From Fuerstiella sp. (GTDB lineage Bacteria > Planctomycetota > Planctomycetia > Planctomycetales > Planctomycetaceae), in NCBI GenBank assembly GCA_022843805.1, contig JALHMY010000061.1, positions 1-55,186 of the forward strand: a stretch of 55,186 bases of DNA. The letters are read 5' to 3'. How positions within the stretch are numbered: the stretch's first letter is position 1; each line of letters starts with the position of its first letter. Positions 39,397 through 48,788 of the stretch are shown here, piece after piece. Both the position numbers and the translations under genes were made by a program. The notes under the pieces are model-generated. The model made no database searches. It had not been told where the DNA came from and was given only the letters and a program-made list of their open reading frames with translations.

Positions 39397-40629
39397 GTGC
39401 CGATTCGAACAGTGACTGACACAGTTTCCGGGCTGACCATCGAATACAGTGATTCACTGTGGTCAGCCGCCCAGGGACTGTTTGCCGCCGGACCCCAAAA
39501 CAGCTCCGTACAAATCTCGGGGCTCAACTCGGAACTGATGAATTTTCCCGGAGTACTCGCTCGTCTGAATTCGCGGATTCAGGGAGTTGCTGGCTGCTCC
39601 CTTGAACCAGATGGCACGGTTTCTGCCACATTGCCTGTGCTGACGCCCGATGTGCCATGGAAGGATCAGCCAGGCGTTGTGCGAGCTCTGTTCGAGGGCA
39701 TTTTGAAAATTGCTCAGGATCAGCAGGCTCACGGAATTCACTGTCTTGTTCCTGAGTCCTGTGTCGTGCCAGAGAACGGCGTTTCCGAAAGTAGTTCTGC
39801 GTCTGTAAGGCCGTCATCAAGTTCAGCATGGTCGGCGAAGTCAAACGAGTTTGGAACGGCCCGGTTGATGGAGTATTCCGGTTTGCTGCCCGTCGCCACT
39901 GTTATCCGTCTGGAAAGAAATGCATCAGCGAGCGTGCTGCCTGCAGTTCCGGACAGTGATTCTTTGTCTGTCGACATGGCCGAAGCACTGCACGCAGGCG
40001 TCAACAAAAGGTTGGGAACAGATGTGACCGGTGACGCTGACATCAGTGTCTGTCTGGCTGGAGACGATTTCCTTTCCGGCCGGGAAAAAACCAGGTTTCT
40101 GCACGTGCTGAGTGAGATCCTGAAGCATTCGCAGGATTTGCCACCTGAAATTCGGCCGGACGGTGAGCAATTGCTCAGCATCTGGAGACATCGAAAAGCA
40201 CTTGTATTTTGTCTTGGCGAGGTATGGAATCCCATGGGAATTGCCGCTGTATCCGGAATTCCAGCTGACAAGCCGCCATCGACAAAATCCGAGTCGAATG
40301 CCGAAGTCAGGCTGACAGATCAACAGATGCTTCCTGATGTCAGCACGATTATGGACGGCCGTGAAGATCTGTGTATCACCCTCGAATACGTAGGCGTTCG
40401 CCCGGATTGCCGACGTCAGGGAGTTGGAGGTCGACTCCTGGCAGCAATCGAGAATTGTGCCATAGCCCGAACGCAGCACCTGCACAGATCTTCATCCCAG
40501 CCGCTGTGCCTCACTGTTTATTCAGACGCATGTAATGCCGCTGCCCTTGCGCTCTACCGAAAATGCGGATTTCAGGAACGTGAGCGGTACCAGCTGCTCT
40601 ATCGGCAGCTCACTCAGCAAACAGGCTGA
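39397..40629 (+). CDS. GNAT-family acetyltransferase with long N-terminal part
   Basis: A 410-residue protein whose last third is a GNAT domain: LEYVGVRPDCRRQGVGGRLL (acetyl-CoA loop near 338-346) and CNAAALALYRKCGFQERERYQL near the end. The N-terminal 270 residues are not recognised and may be a second, degenerate GNAT-like fold. The start is a GTG at 39397; the sequence before it (AGAAAGAA) is a weak ribosome site. Same-strand gene order zinc-ribbon, GNAT, PQQ protein suggests no obvious pathway. The acetyl acceptor cannot be predicted. Confidence 0.8.
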   Translation: MPIRTVTDTVSGLTIEYSDSLWSAAQGLFAAGPQNSSVQISGLNSELMNFPGVLARLNSRIQGVAGCSLEPDGTVSATLPVLTPDVPWKDQPGVVRALFEGILKIAQDQQAHGIHCLVPESCVVPENGVSESSSASVRPSSSSAWSAKSNEFGTARLMEYSGLLPVATVIRLERNASASVLPAVPDSDSLSVDMAEALHAGVNKRLGTDVTGDADISVCLAGDDFLSGREKTRFLHVLSEILKHSQDLPPEIRPDGEQLLSIWRHRKALVFCLGEVWNPMGIAAVSGIPADKPPSTKSESNAEVRLTDQQMLPDVSTIMDGREDLCITLEYVGVRPDCRRQGVGGRLLAAIENCAIARTQHLHRSSSQPLCLTVYSDACNAAALALYRKCGFQERERYQLLYRQLTQQTG

Positions 40630-40709
40630 TCACATAGCTGGAATAATTACGCTGATAAAATAGACTGCTGTCAGGGATAAAATTCTTTTTAAATGTGGGA
40701 GCTGGTCTG

Positions 40710-41969
40710 ATGCGTTTTTTGGTATTGGCGGGATTATTTTTTCTCCCTGCGTTTAGTATTTCATTAGAAGCAGCCGAATGGACTGAGTTTCTCGGTCCTC
40801 GAGGTGATGGAATTTCTGAAGTAACCAGTCTGCCGGTGAAATGGGCAGAATCAGAAAACATTGTCTGGAAGACTCCGGTTCCTGGCGTTGGGTGGTCGTC
40901 ACCGGTGGTCGCTGCGAATCGCGTCTATCTGACAACGGCGGTACCAACCGGTGACGAAGCGGACAAGAGACATTCGCTCAGAGCTGTCTGCATTGATGCC
41001 GGGACAGGGGCAATCATCTGGGATACAGAAGTTTTTCACCATGAGCCGAACGAAACGGTCGAATTTCATCAGAAGAATAGTCATGCCAGTCCCACGCCGA
41101 TACTGGAAGGCGACAATCTGTATGTGCACTTTGGTTCGCACGGCACTGCATGTCTGACGACAGCAGGGAAAATTGTCTGGACGACAAAGGAGCTGAAGTA
41201 CGCGCCTCAGCACGGCAATGGAGGGTCACCTGCGATTGCTGGCGAACTGTTAATTATTTGTTGTGACGGCAAGGACATTCAGTACGTTGCAGGTCTCCGT
41301 AAGGACAGCGGCAAGCTGGCATGGAAAACGGATCGTGATACGAAGCCAGCAAGGGGCTTCTCGTTTTGTACTCCGACAATAATTGAAGTAAACGGAGAAC
41401 AGCAGGCAATTTGTCCAGGCAGCTCGGCAGTGTTTGCCTACGAACCCGGGACAGGAAAGGAAATCTGGCGAGTTGACTACGGTGACGGATATTCGGTCGT
41501 GCCCCGGCCACAATATGCGAATGGCCTTGTCTATGTCTGCAGTGGCTTTGGCGATGAGCAGGTATTTGCTATCGACCCAACGGGCCGTGGTAACGTTACA
41601 TCCACACATGTAAAGTGGTCGACAAAGAAACTGACACCAAAATCGCCATCATTTCTGCTCACAGGGCCCCATTTGTTTATGGTTTCGGACAGTGGAATCG
41701 CCAGTTGTCTGAACGCCATGACTGGGGAGCACATCTGGCAGGAGCGGCTCGGGGGCAACTTCTCCGCATCGCCATTCTATGCAGCCGGACGTGTTTACTT
41801 TCAGAGTGAAACAGGCACGACGACGGTTGTGGAAGCCACTGGTGAATACCGCGAGCTGGCCAAAAATCAAATTGGGGATGGAATGACGCGAACATTTGCG
41901 TCGTTCGCGGTTGTCGACGATGACATCCTGTTGCGGAGCGAATCGCATCTTTACCGGATCGGCAGGTAA
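40710..41969 (+). CDS. Secreted PQQ-like beta-propeller protein
   Basis: A 419-residue exported protein (signal peptide residues 1-21, ending LEAAE) built of repeated propeller blades: WSSPVVAANRVYLTTA, IIWDTEVF, IVWTTKEL, LAWKTDRD, GKEIWRVDYGDG, HIWQERLGGN. This is the PQQ-binding-like (quinoprotein) family, widely found in planctomycetes next to the PSCyt/DUF1501 type. No PQQ ligand set was verified, so it may be a structural repeat rather than an enzyme. ATG 40710 has GGGAG about 8 nt upstream and follows a TGATAAAAT sequence resembling an extended -10. It ends 13 bp from the convergent lspA gene. Confidence 0.88.
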   Translation: MRFLVLAGLFFLPAFSISLEAAEWTEFLGPRGDGISEVTSLPVKWAESENIVWKTPVPGVGWSSPVVAANRVYLTTAVPTGDEADKRHSLRAVCIDAGTGAIIWDTEVFHHEPNETVEFHQKNSHASPTPILEGDNLYVHFGSHGTACLTTAGKIVWTTKELKYAPQHGNGGSPAIAGELLIICCDGKDIQYVAGLRKDSGKLAWKTDRDTKPARGFSFCTPTIIEVNGEQQAICPGSSAVFAYEPGTGKEIWRVDYGDGYSVVPRPQYANGLVYVCSGFGDEQVFAIDPTGRGNVTSTHVKWSTKKLTPKSPSFLLTGPHLFMVSDSGIASCLNAMTGEHIWQERLGGNFSASPFYAAGRVYFQSETGTTTVVEATGEYRELAKNQIGDGMTRTFASFAVVDDDILLRSESHLYRIGR

Positions 41970-41982
41970 ACGAGGCTGAAAA

Positions 41983-42585
41983 TCATTGTGCCTGACGCAC
42001 TTCCGCTTTGCCAGCGTCCGGTTCAGTTGCTGGAAATCCAACAACTGAACCGGTGGTGATCGCGTCAGGCTCCTTTAATGACTGCAGCATGAGCATTGCG
42101 GCTCCGGAGACGAGGCACATATCGGCCACATTAAAAATGGGCCAGTCAAACGTTCCAAACTGGAATCGCAGAAAGTCCCTCACGGCAAGCGCCGGCTCCG
42201 TTGCGTTTGGCAGACGCACTCCATGCCAGCCAAGTCGATCATAGAGATTTCCGAGAGTTCCCCCGGATACAAGTGAAAGAGCGATTGTCAGCCAGAGGCT
42301 GACAGCCGCCTTTTTGACAAATAGCCAGTAAATGATACCCGCAAACGCCACAACGCTCAGACAGGCAAACCCAGGGGCAAACCCCTGCCCCATGCCCCAC
42401 AACGCCCCAAAGTTCAGATTGGTATGCAATTCAAATCGAACGGCCGATGTATCGAAAAGCCAGCCAGTTCTGCCAAACAGACCAAGCGCAGCAAACGTTG
42501 CATGTTTGGTCCAGAGATCAACGGTTAGCCCCAGCAGGGTCACTGCTGAAAACACAAATACACGGTTGCGTGGAAGTTCTTGCAT
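41983..42585 (-). CDS. lspA: Lipoprotein signal peptidase (signal peptidase II)
   Basis: Cleaves lipoprotein signal peptides before the lipid-modified Cys in the inner membrane. The 200-residue protein has about four helices. The catalytic aspartates are Asp137 (VRDF) and Asp155 (FNVAD), preceded by the SGGTLGNLYDR signature (residues 107-117). Length is slightly above the norm (about 160-170), with an extra C-terminal tail of about 25 residues. Its ATG overlaps the stop of the DksA-like gene by one base, so the two are translationally coupled. The window also encodes at least one lipoprotein client (19030-19485). Confidence 0.93.
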   Translation of the reverse strand: MQELPRNRVFVFSAVTLLGLTVDLWTKHATFAALGLFGRTGWLFDTSAVRFELHTNLNFGALWGMGQGFAPGFACLSVVAFAGIIYWLFVKKAAVSLWLTIALSLVSGGTLGNLYDRLGWHGVRLPNATEPALAVRDFLRFQFGTFDWPIFNVADMCLVSGAAMLMLQSLKEPDAITTGSVVGFPATEPDAGKAEVRQAQ

Positions 42586-42977
42586 TAGCGAGTGTCTTCT
42601 CGAATCCGTTCACATTCAACACAGTTTCTGGCATACGGAATCGCATGCAGCCGTGCTTTGGGGATACGTGCTTTTGCTTCCGGCATCCCGCGTTCCAGAC
42701 ATCCCTCGCAAAGGCCGAAGGATCCGTCTTCCAGCTTTTTCATGGCGGCCGAAATTTCTTTCATTACCTCCTGATCATTCTCTACAAGATGCAAAGAAAA
42801 GTCCAGATCCCATGCATCGGAGCCCATTTCGGCCATGTGATTTGAAGAACGCTGGTCATTTCCTCCACTAATTCCCGAAAGTGCTTCTTCCTGTAACTGT
42901 TCGACATCTCCACGCAATCGCGCCTGGAGAAGCTTAAGAATCTTTCGGAATTCTTCCAGTTCGTCTGGCTTGAGCAT
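42585..42977 (-). CDS. DksA/TraR-type zinc-finger protein
   Basis: A 130-residue protein with an N-terminal helical hairpin (about residues 1-80), then the Cys4 finger of the DksA/TraR family: C90-E-G-C93, 25 residues, C119-V-E-C122. In DksA relatives this coiled-coil plus finger binds the RNA polymerase secondary channel and modulates the stringent response. The coiled-coil tip does not obviously carry the DxxDxA acidic motif of DksA, so it may be a variant of unknown activity. It is the first gene of a two-gene unit with lspA (one-base overlap). Confidence 0.85.
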   Translation of the reverse strand: MLKPDELEEFRKILKLLQARLRGDVEQLQEEALSGISGGNDQRSSNHMAEMGSDAWDLDFSLHLVENDQEVMKEISAAMKKLEDGSFGLCEGCLERGMPEAKARIPKARLHAIPYARNCVECERIREDTR

Positions 42978-43206
42978 TAGTAAGAGCCTGAATTTGCGGA
43001 AGTTAGGGCAGGAAGGATCGAGTGAGGGCTTTGGCCCGACGAGGCAGGAAATCGATTATTGAATCCTCTTTCCACCGGGTCAAGCCACCGTTTGGGCCAT
43101 GCTGGGTGCACAAGTCGCTATTTGCTACGGTTTTCCCCTCATTTCCTTTCAAAATTCACGGTAATTCTGAAAGAAAACCGGACAAGTCTCCGGAACTTCC
43201 GAGCTC

Positions 43207-44685
43207 TCAGGCAAGAACTTCGGAAACGACTCGAGGATGCGTTACCCCTGTCAGACGCTCGTTCAGCCCGTTTCGTTCCACGAAGAGTGATTCGTGGTGG
43301 AGGCCGAGCAGGTGCAGAATGGTGGCGTGCCAGTCTTCGACGCTCACACGATCTTCGACGGCCGCGAAACCCAGTTCGTCGGTGGCACCCAAAACGAAGC
43401 CGCTGCGTACTCCGCCGCCAGCCATCCACGAGCAGATGGCATTTTTGTTGTGATCACGGCCGGCTTTGCTGGCGTCCTTATTACCCGGCAGCTGGGCGAT
43501 CGGCAGCCTCCCCATTTCTCCGCCCCAGAGTACCAGAGTGTCATCCAGAAGGCCTCGCTGCGTCAGATCAGTCAGAAGAGCTGCGGTCGGCTTATCCGTG
43601 CGATCACAGGCTGACTTAAGCCCCGAAGCGATGTCATTGTGATTGTCCCAGATCTGACTGTTGATAAACAGCTGTACGAACCGAACCCCTCTTTCGACCA
43701 GTCTCCGCGCAATCAGACAACGGCGGCCGTAGGATTCCGTCACCGGCTGATCAATTCCGTACATCGCAAGGGTGGCCTGTGTTTCCTGGGACAGGTCAAG
43801 CGCGTCCGTTGCGGCGATCTGCATCCTTGCAGCCAGTTCATAGGTGGAGATTCGTGCCGCCAGCTGAGGCCGGTCGGGCCGACGATTCTGATGCAGTCTG
43901 TCGAGTCTCGCGATCAGGTCTCGCTCAAGCAATGTCACAGCATCGGGTTCATCGAAATCCTTCTTTAAGTCAAGCACTGGCGCGCCAGTGGCCCGAAATC
44001 GGGTACCCTGAAACTGTGGAGGCAAATATCCGGAAGTCCAGTTATCGATCCCGTTGACCGGCAGGCCGAGCGGATCATCAAGAACCACATATGCAGGCAG
44101 GTTCTGGTTTTCTGTCCCAAGACCGTAGGACACCCATGCTCCAAGCGTTGGCCGTCCAATGAACTCACTTCCGGACTGAATCTTATAGAGCGCAGGTTCA
44201 TGGGTCAGATTTGTGCTGTACATCGAGCGAATCAGAGACACCTGATCCACCTGAGTTGCAAAATGGGGCATTGCGTCAGATACCCACATTCCACACTGTC
44301 CGCGCTGCGCGAACCGGAAGGCGCTTTTCATCAGCGCTCCGGCTGCTTCAGGAAATTCAACCTCGCCGGCAATATTGTTAAAGTAATCTTCTCCATGGCG
44401 ACGATTCAATTCCTCCTTTGGATCGAAGAGATCCATTTGGCTGGGACCACCATTCATAAACAGATGAATCACAGCCCGGGCGCGTGGCGGAGTCTGAGCG
44501 GCGCGGGGCTCAAGGCTGGAATGTGGTTTTCCGGAAGCTTCGGCTGCGTACAGATCGCGTCCCAGCAGCTGCGTCAGAGCTGTTGTGTATAAAGCAGATC
44601 CAACTCGGGAAAACGCCGACCGACGCGAAACCGGAGAAACGATTGTCGTCAGAAAATCCTGATTCTGCAGGGAAGTGGCGGACAT
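43207..44685 (-). CDS. DUF1501 protein (sulfatase/alkaline-phosphatase-like fold)
   Basis: A 492-residue exported protein. The N-terminus has a twin-arginine-like segment (SRRSAFSRVGSALY) typical of DUF1501. Body signatures are VIHLFMNGGPSQMDLFDPK near residue 80, PHFATQVDQVSLIRSM, GSEFIGRPTLGAWVSYGLG and, near the end, LVLWGGEMGRLPIAQ and GRDHNKNAICSWMAGGGV. This family accompanies PSCyt/DUF1553 genes throughout planctomycetes; its function is undetermined. The start at 44685 is preferred to 44736, as it lies just after the stop of the cytochrome-type gene (5 bp gap). Confidence 0.9.
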   Translation of the reverse strand: MSATSLQNQDFLTTIVSPVSRRSAFSRVGSALYTTALTQLLGRDLYAAEASGKPHSSLEPRAAQTPPRARAVIHLFMNGGPSQMDLFDPKEELNRRHGEDYFNNIAGEVEFPEAAGALMKSAFRFAQRGQCGMWVSDAMPHFATQVDQVSLIRSMYSTNLTHEPALYKIQSGSEFIGRPTLGAWVSYGLGTENQNLPAYVVLDDPLGLPVNGIDNWTSGYLPPQFQGTRFRATGAPVLDLKKDFDEPDAVTLLERDLIARLDRLHQNRRPDRPQLAARISTYELAARMQIAATDALDLSQETQATLAMYGIDQPVTESYGRRCLIARRLVERGVRFVQLFINSQIWDNHNDIASGLKSACDRTDKPTAALLTDLTQRGLLDDTLVLWGGEMGRLPIAQLPGNKDASKAGRDHNKNAICSWMAGGGVRSGFVLGATDELGFAAVEDRVSVEDWHATILHLLGLHHESLFVERNGLNERLTGVTHPRVVSEVLA

Positions 44686-44690
44686 ACAGT

Positions 44691-47498
44691 TCAATCCACA
44701 TAAACAAAGGCCGCGGTATTCATGATCGCATGACAATAATTCTGAAGTGCTCGCTGAGGTGCTTCCGTCAACTGCTGCTGCTGATCTTCAAACTTCTGCT
44801 GCCACTGCTGCAGCAGACGATGATATGCATCCAGTCCGGCAGTCAGTTCATCATTTTCCGGAGCTGCCCCGAATGCCAGCTCATGAACTCGAAAGATTCG
44901 TTCCTCCGGGGAGTCTCCCGCTTCAGCACGAACTCGTTCTGCAAATTTTCCCGCCAGTCCATACACCACCGCATTGTTCAGAAGGTGCAGGGCCTGAGGA
45001 GCGACGGTCGATTCGCCTCGTTCGATACAGTTGGGACCCATTTGGGGCGAATCGAACGTTTCCAGAATTGTGGGCAATTTGGTTCGCCGGTGCAGCACAT
45101 AAATACTTCGGCGACTTCCCTTCTCTGTGCCCTTTGCCGTCACCAGCCCATCGGCACGAACATCCACATCATCCGGCGGTCCGAACTGAGTGGCATCCAG
45201 TTGCCCTGAAACAAATAACAGTGAATCCCGCACAATTTCGGCTTCGACTCGTCGCATGGGCATCCGTGAAAGCAGGCGATTCTCCGGATCCTTTGACAGT
45301 CTGTCCGTGGTCATATCAGAACACTGACGATAGGTTGCAGACAAGACCATCAGACGGTGCATTTGCCTGATACTCCAGCCGGATCGCACAAACTCGCGGG
45401 CCAGCCAGTCCAGAAGTTCCGGATGACTGGGGGCTTCGCCAGTCTTTCCGAAGTTCGCCAGAGTCTTTACAAGTCCTGCACCAAAATGGTGCTTCCACAG
45501 GCGATTGATCATCACTCGAGCTGTCAGCGGATGGTTCTCGGATGTCAGCCATTTTGCAAAGGCAAGCCGCCGCCCTGTTGTGGTGGCACCAGGCCATGGT
45601 GGCTGGACAGGAAACGGCGTTTTACCGTCAGTCAGCACGGAGAGAACTCCGGGGCCGACCTGTACTCCTGGTGTCAGATAATTTCCTCGCTTCAGGACAA
45701 ACGTTGGGGAAGGCTGTCCCCGCGACCAGAGTGCACGAATCATTGGCTCCGGGCGTCGTTGCGCTTCCGTCTGCCGAATTTGCTCCTGCAACTTTTTCAT
45801 CGCTTCTTCGTCAGACGTTGCCTTAACCTGCTCCTGCAGCTCCTCCACCCTGCGACTGATCTGCTGCTCCGACTGTTCCCATTCACTGCGTTCCTGCGTG
45901 GTGACGAATTTTAATCGTCGGGCTTCGGGACCAAGCCAGTCATGTTCATCCATGGCGTCCTTAAACACGGCCGCTATTCGGTAATAGTCCCGCTGTGGAA
46001 TCGGATCAAACTTGTGAGTATGACAGCGGGCACAATGCAGGGTCAGTCCCATTACGGATGAACCGAGAATTTGCAGTTCGTCGGCGATGACTTCCAGTCG
46101 ATCAGGAACAAAGTTGGTGATGTTGGCGAACGTTCTGTCAGGCGCTGTTCGAAGAAATCCGGTCGCAACCAGATTGTCGTAAATCTCCTGAGTCACTTCA
46201 CCGGCATTCTCATAGTCGGCCAGTTCGTCTCCCGCCAGCTGTTCATGCAGAAATCGATCGTATGGTTTGTCTGCGTTAAATGATCGAATGACATAATCCC
46301 GATAACGCCACATTTCGGGGCGGATTCGATCTTCATTCTGCGACCCTTCTGAATCCGCATATCCTGCCGCATCCAGCCAGTGTCGACCCCAGCGCTCGCC
46401 ATAATGAGGCGAGTGAAGCAGTTGTTCGACGAGAATCTCATAAGCGTCGGGACGTGTGTCGCTGACAAACGCCGTAACCTCCTCTGGTCTGGGTGGTAAT
46501 CCCAGCAAATCAAAACTCAGTCTTCTGATCAGAGTTCGCCGATCTGCCTCCGGTGACAGGCTGAGTCCTGCCATTTTCAGCCGTTCAACCACAAACTGAT
46601 CCACAGGATTATGAATCCGGTTCAGGCCTTTATCAGCATCGGACAGAATAGGTGGAGATACCAGCTGAGGAGGCTGGAAGGACCAAAAACTGCGATCATC
46701 GTCAGCGACAAGTCGGTCAGGTTCCGTCGTGGCTGTGTCTGGCCCGGATTCTGACTTCGGCATGCCTGCAGCAATCCATTGCTCAAGAATCTTAAGTTCG
46801 CCTGATTCCACTGTCTTGACGCTGACGGAAACAAGCTGGCGTCGAGGCGGCATTTCCTCGGCATGAATTCGCTGTATCAGACGACTTTCCGACGGACGCC
46901 CGGGCACAGCGACAGTACCCGACTTGCCGCCCTTCAGAATGCCGGACAGCGTCCGAAGATCCAGATCCGCTTCTGCTCTGCGACCGCCATGACAGGGCAC
47001 ACAGCGCAGGAACAGAATGGGAATCACCTGCTGATCAGTAACTGCGACAGAGGAGCCAGGCTGATTCGAAAACTTTGCACCTTCCTGAATCCATCTGTGC
47101 AAAAGCGTTACTTCGGAATCACTGAGAGCCGGATTACCTTCCGGGGGCATATGCCCGTCGCGTACCGCCTGAAACAGTCGACTTTCCTCCGGCGTGCCGG
47201 CAACAAGGACCGGCCCCGATTCACTTCCTTTCAGAAGGGAGGAGCCGGACGCCATGTTCAGATCTGCGGACTGCTTCGAATTACCGTGACAGCTGACACA
47301 TTTTTTTTCCAGAAACGGTCGGATGTCCTTTTCAAAAATCAGACTCCGTTCATTTTGTTCGACCGTCGGTTCCGGTTTTTCTTTTTCGAGATTCGTTTCC
47401 TGGCAGACAGCGGAACCCATCGACTGATGGATGGAAATAATGCTGACAATTCCCCAGGCAGCCAGAGTTCGCAGTTTTGTTGTAAGCCAGTATTTCAT
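44691..47498 (-). CDS. Secreted PSCyt1/DUF1549/DUF1553 protein with two heme-c motifs
   Basis: A 935-residue exported protein. After a signal peptide (about residues 1-32) there are two planctomycete cytochrome c modules with CVSCH (67-71) and CVPCH (166-170), each ending with a MPP segment that could supply the Met ligand. Then follow DUF1549 (about 285-480, with RRLSFDLLGLPPRPEEV and RWGRHWLDAAGYADSEG) and DUF1553 (about 640-890, with ARVMINRLWKHHFGAGLV). Between them is a helical segment rich in Glu/Gln (about 530-575). Its ATG overlaps the aroB stop codon (ATGA), so it is translationally coupled to aroB. DUF1501 follows 5 bp after. Substrate unknown. Confidence 0.92.
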   Translation of the reverse strand: MKYWLTTKLRTLAAWGIVSIISIHQSMGSAVCQETNLEKEKPEPTVEQNERSLIFEKDIRPFLEKKCVSCHGNSKQSADLNMASGSSLLKGSESGPVLVAGTPEESRLFQAVRDGHMPPEGNPALSDSEVTLLHRWIQEGAKFSNQPGSSVAVTDQQVIPILFLRCVPCHGGRRAEADLDLRTLSGILKGGKSGTVAVPGRPSESRLIQRIHAEEMPPRRQLVSVSVKTVESGELKILEQWIAAGMPKSESGPDTATTEPDRLVADDDRSFWSFQPPQLVSPPILSDADKGLNRIHNPVDQFVVERLKMAGLSLSPEADRRTLIRRLSFDLLGLPPRPEEVTAFVSDTRPDAYEILVEQLLHSPHYGERWGRHWLDAAGYADSEGSQNEDRIRPEMWRYRDYVIRSFNADKPYDRFLHEQLAGDELADYENAGEVTQEIYDNLVATGFLRTAPDRTFANITNFVPDRLEVIADELQILGSSVMGLTLHCARCHTHKFDPIPQRDYYRIAAVFKDAMDEHDWLGPEARRLKFVTTQERSEWEQSEQQISRRVEELQEQVKATSDEEAMKKLQEQIRQTEAQRRPEPMIRALWSRGQPSPTFVLKRGNYLTPGVQVGPGVLSVLTDGKTPFPVQPPWPGATTTGRRLAFAKWLTSENHPLTARVMINRLWKHHFGAGLVKTLANFGKTGEAPSHPELLDWLAREFVRSGWSIRQMHRLMVLSATYRQCSDMTTDRLSKDPENRLLSRMPMRRVEAEIVRDSLLFVSGQLDATQFGPPDDVDVRADGLVTAKGTEKGSRRSIYVLHRRTKLPTILETFDSPQMGPNCIERGESTVAPQALHLLNNAVVYGLAGKFAERVRAEAGDSPEERIFRVHELAFGAAPENDELTAGLDAYHRLLQQWQQKFEDQQQQLTEAPQRALQNYCHAIMNTAAFVYVD

Positions 47499-48613
47499 TT
47501 TGACGATTCCAGACATTCAATCGCCAGAGCTGAGGGCACACCTTTGACTGTTTCCACATGTCCGATGCAGCTGGGAAGGACAAATCGCAGCTCGCGACCT
47601 TCCGTCTTTTTGTCCAGCATCATACAGCGAACAATCTCTTCGTGCTGCGTTCCAATTTCTGCGGGCACGTCAACCGGTAATCGCAATGCCTGCAGCAGAC
47701 AGGTCTGCCGTCGGGTATCTTCCGATGAGATGCGGTTAAGCTTTTCGGCCAGCCGACTGGCACAGACCATACCAATCGACACGGCCTCCCCATGCAGCAA
47801 TGCTCCATAACCAGCAAGAGCTTCAAAAGCATGTGCAAAAGTATGCCCATAGTTCAGCACAGCCCGCAACCCGGTCGTCTCAAATTCGTCTTTCTGCACA
47901 ACTGCAGCCTTCAGCTGACAACTGCGAGCGATTACGCGACGCAGGACATCACTCCTGCGCTCATTCAGTGCGTCCACATGGTTTTCCAGGAAGCAGAAAA
48001 AATCGTAATCCAGAATGACTCCGTATTTTACAACCTCAGCCAGCCCTGATCGATACTCCCGATCAGGCAAAGTGGCAAGCGTTCGGGAATCAATAAGGAC
48101 ACCGGACGGCTGATGAAACGCACCAATCAGATTTTTTCCTCGTACGTGGTTGATGCCTGTTTTGCCGCCGACAGAACTGTCCACCATTGCCAGTAGAGTT
48201 GTGGGCATTTGCACAAACCTGAGTCCTCGTGCATAAGTGGCCGCTACGAAACCGGCCAGATCACCCACGACACCTCCACCAACGGCCACCACCACAGTGC
48301 GTCGATCCGCCGCCATTTCGACAAGTGCGTCGTAGAGTTCCTGAGCCTGCTGAAAGGATTTCGATTTTTCTCCGGAAGGGATACTGCAGGTTTTTACTTC
48401 CGCGCCCGCTTTACGCAATTGTTCTGATACAGTTTCGGCATGTGGTACCTGCACAGCGGAATCAGTAACGATGAGAATTCGCAGGAGATTTGGCTCTGCC
48501 CCCAGCCATCTGGGAAGTTGTTCCCCGGCATCCGCAAGACATCCGTCGCCGATACGAATGTCGTAGCTCCGTGATCCCAGCTCCACATGGACAATTAGGT
48601 CTGACGTTGACAT
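47495..48613 (-). CDS. aroB: 3-dehydroquinate synthase
   Basis: Second step of the shikimate pathway: converts DAHP to 3-dehydroquinate, using NAD+ and a metal. The 372-residue protein shows GEKSKSFQQAQELYDALVE, the NAD-binding loop VVAVGGGVVGDLAGFVAATYARG, the PTTLLAMVDSSVGGKTGIN catalytic segment, GLAEVVKYG and the metal-binding region LNYGHTFAHAFE plus LHGEAVSIGM. Length fits the family. First gene of a unit with the cytochrome-type protein, whose start overlaps the aroB stop by 4 bp. Divergent from hisF (175 bp gap). Confidence 0.96.
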   Translation of the reverse strand: MSTSDLIVHVELGSRSYDIRIGDGCLADAGEQLPRWLGAEPNLLRILIVTDSAVQVPHAETVSEQLRKAGAEVKTCSIPSGEKSKSFQQAQELYDALVEMAADRRTVVVAVGGGVVGDLAGFVAATYARGLRFVQMPTTLLAMVDSSVGGKTGINHVRGKNLIGAFHQPSGVLIDSRTLATLPDREYRSGLAEVVKYGVILDYDFFCFLENHVDALNERRSDVLRRVIARSCQLKAAVVQKDEFETTGLRAVLNYGHTFAHAFEALAGYGALLHGEAVSIGMVCASRLAEKLNRISSEDTRRQTCLLQALRLPVDVPAEIGTQHEEIVRCMMLDKKTEGRELRFVLPSCIGHVETVKGVPSALAIECLESSK

Positions 48614-48788
48614 GTTTTGGTGTTTTATCGGTCCGGAAAATCAGGAAAGGCGGGATTCATGAGGGTGGTAGTGTGAAGAATTCCGGTCGGCTCGAAGAAT
48701 TCCGCGACTGTCTTTGCTAACATCTGCCGACTGTGACCGTTTTTCGAAACATTCATTCTGAAATCATCAATCGGGAAAATCTGCTGTT

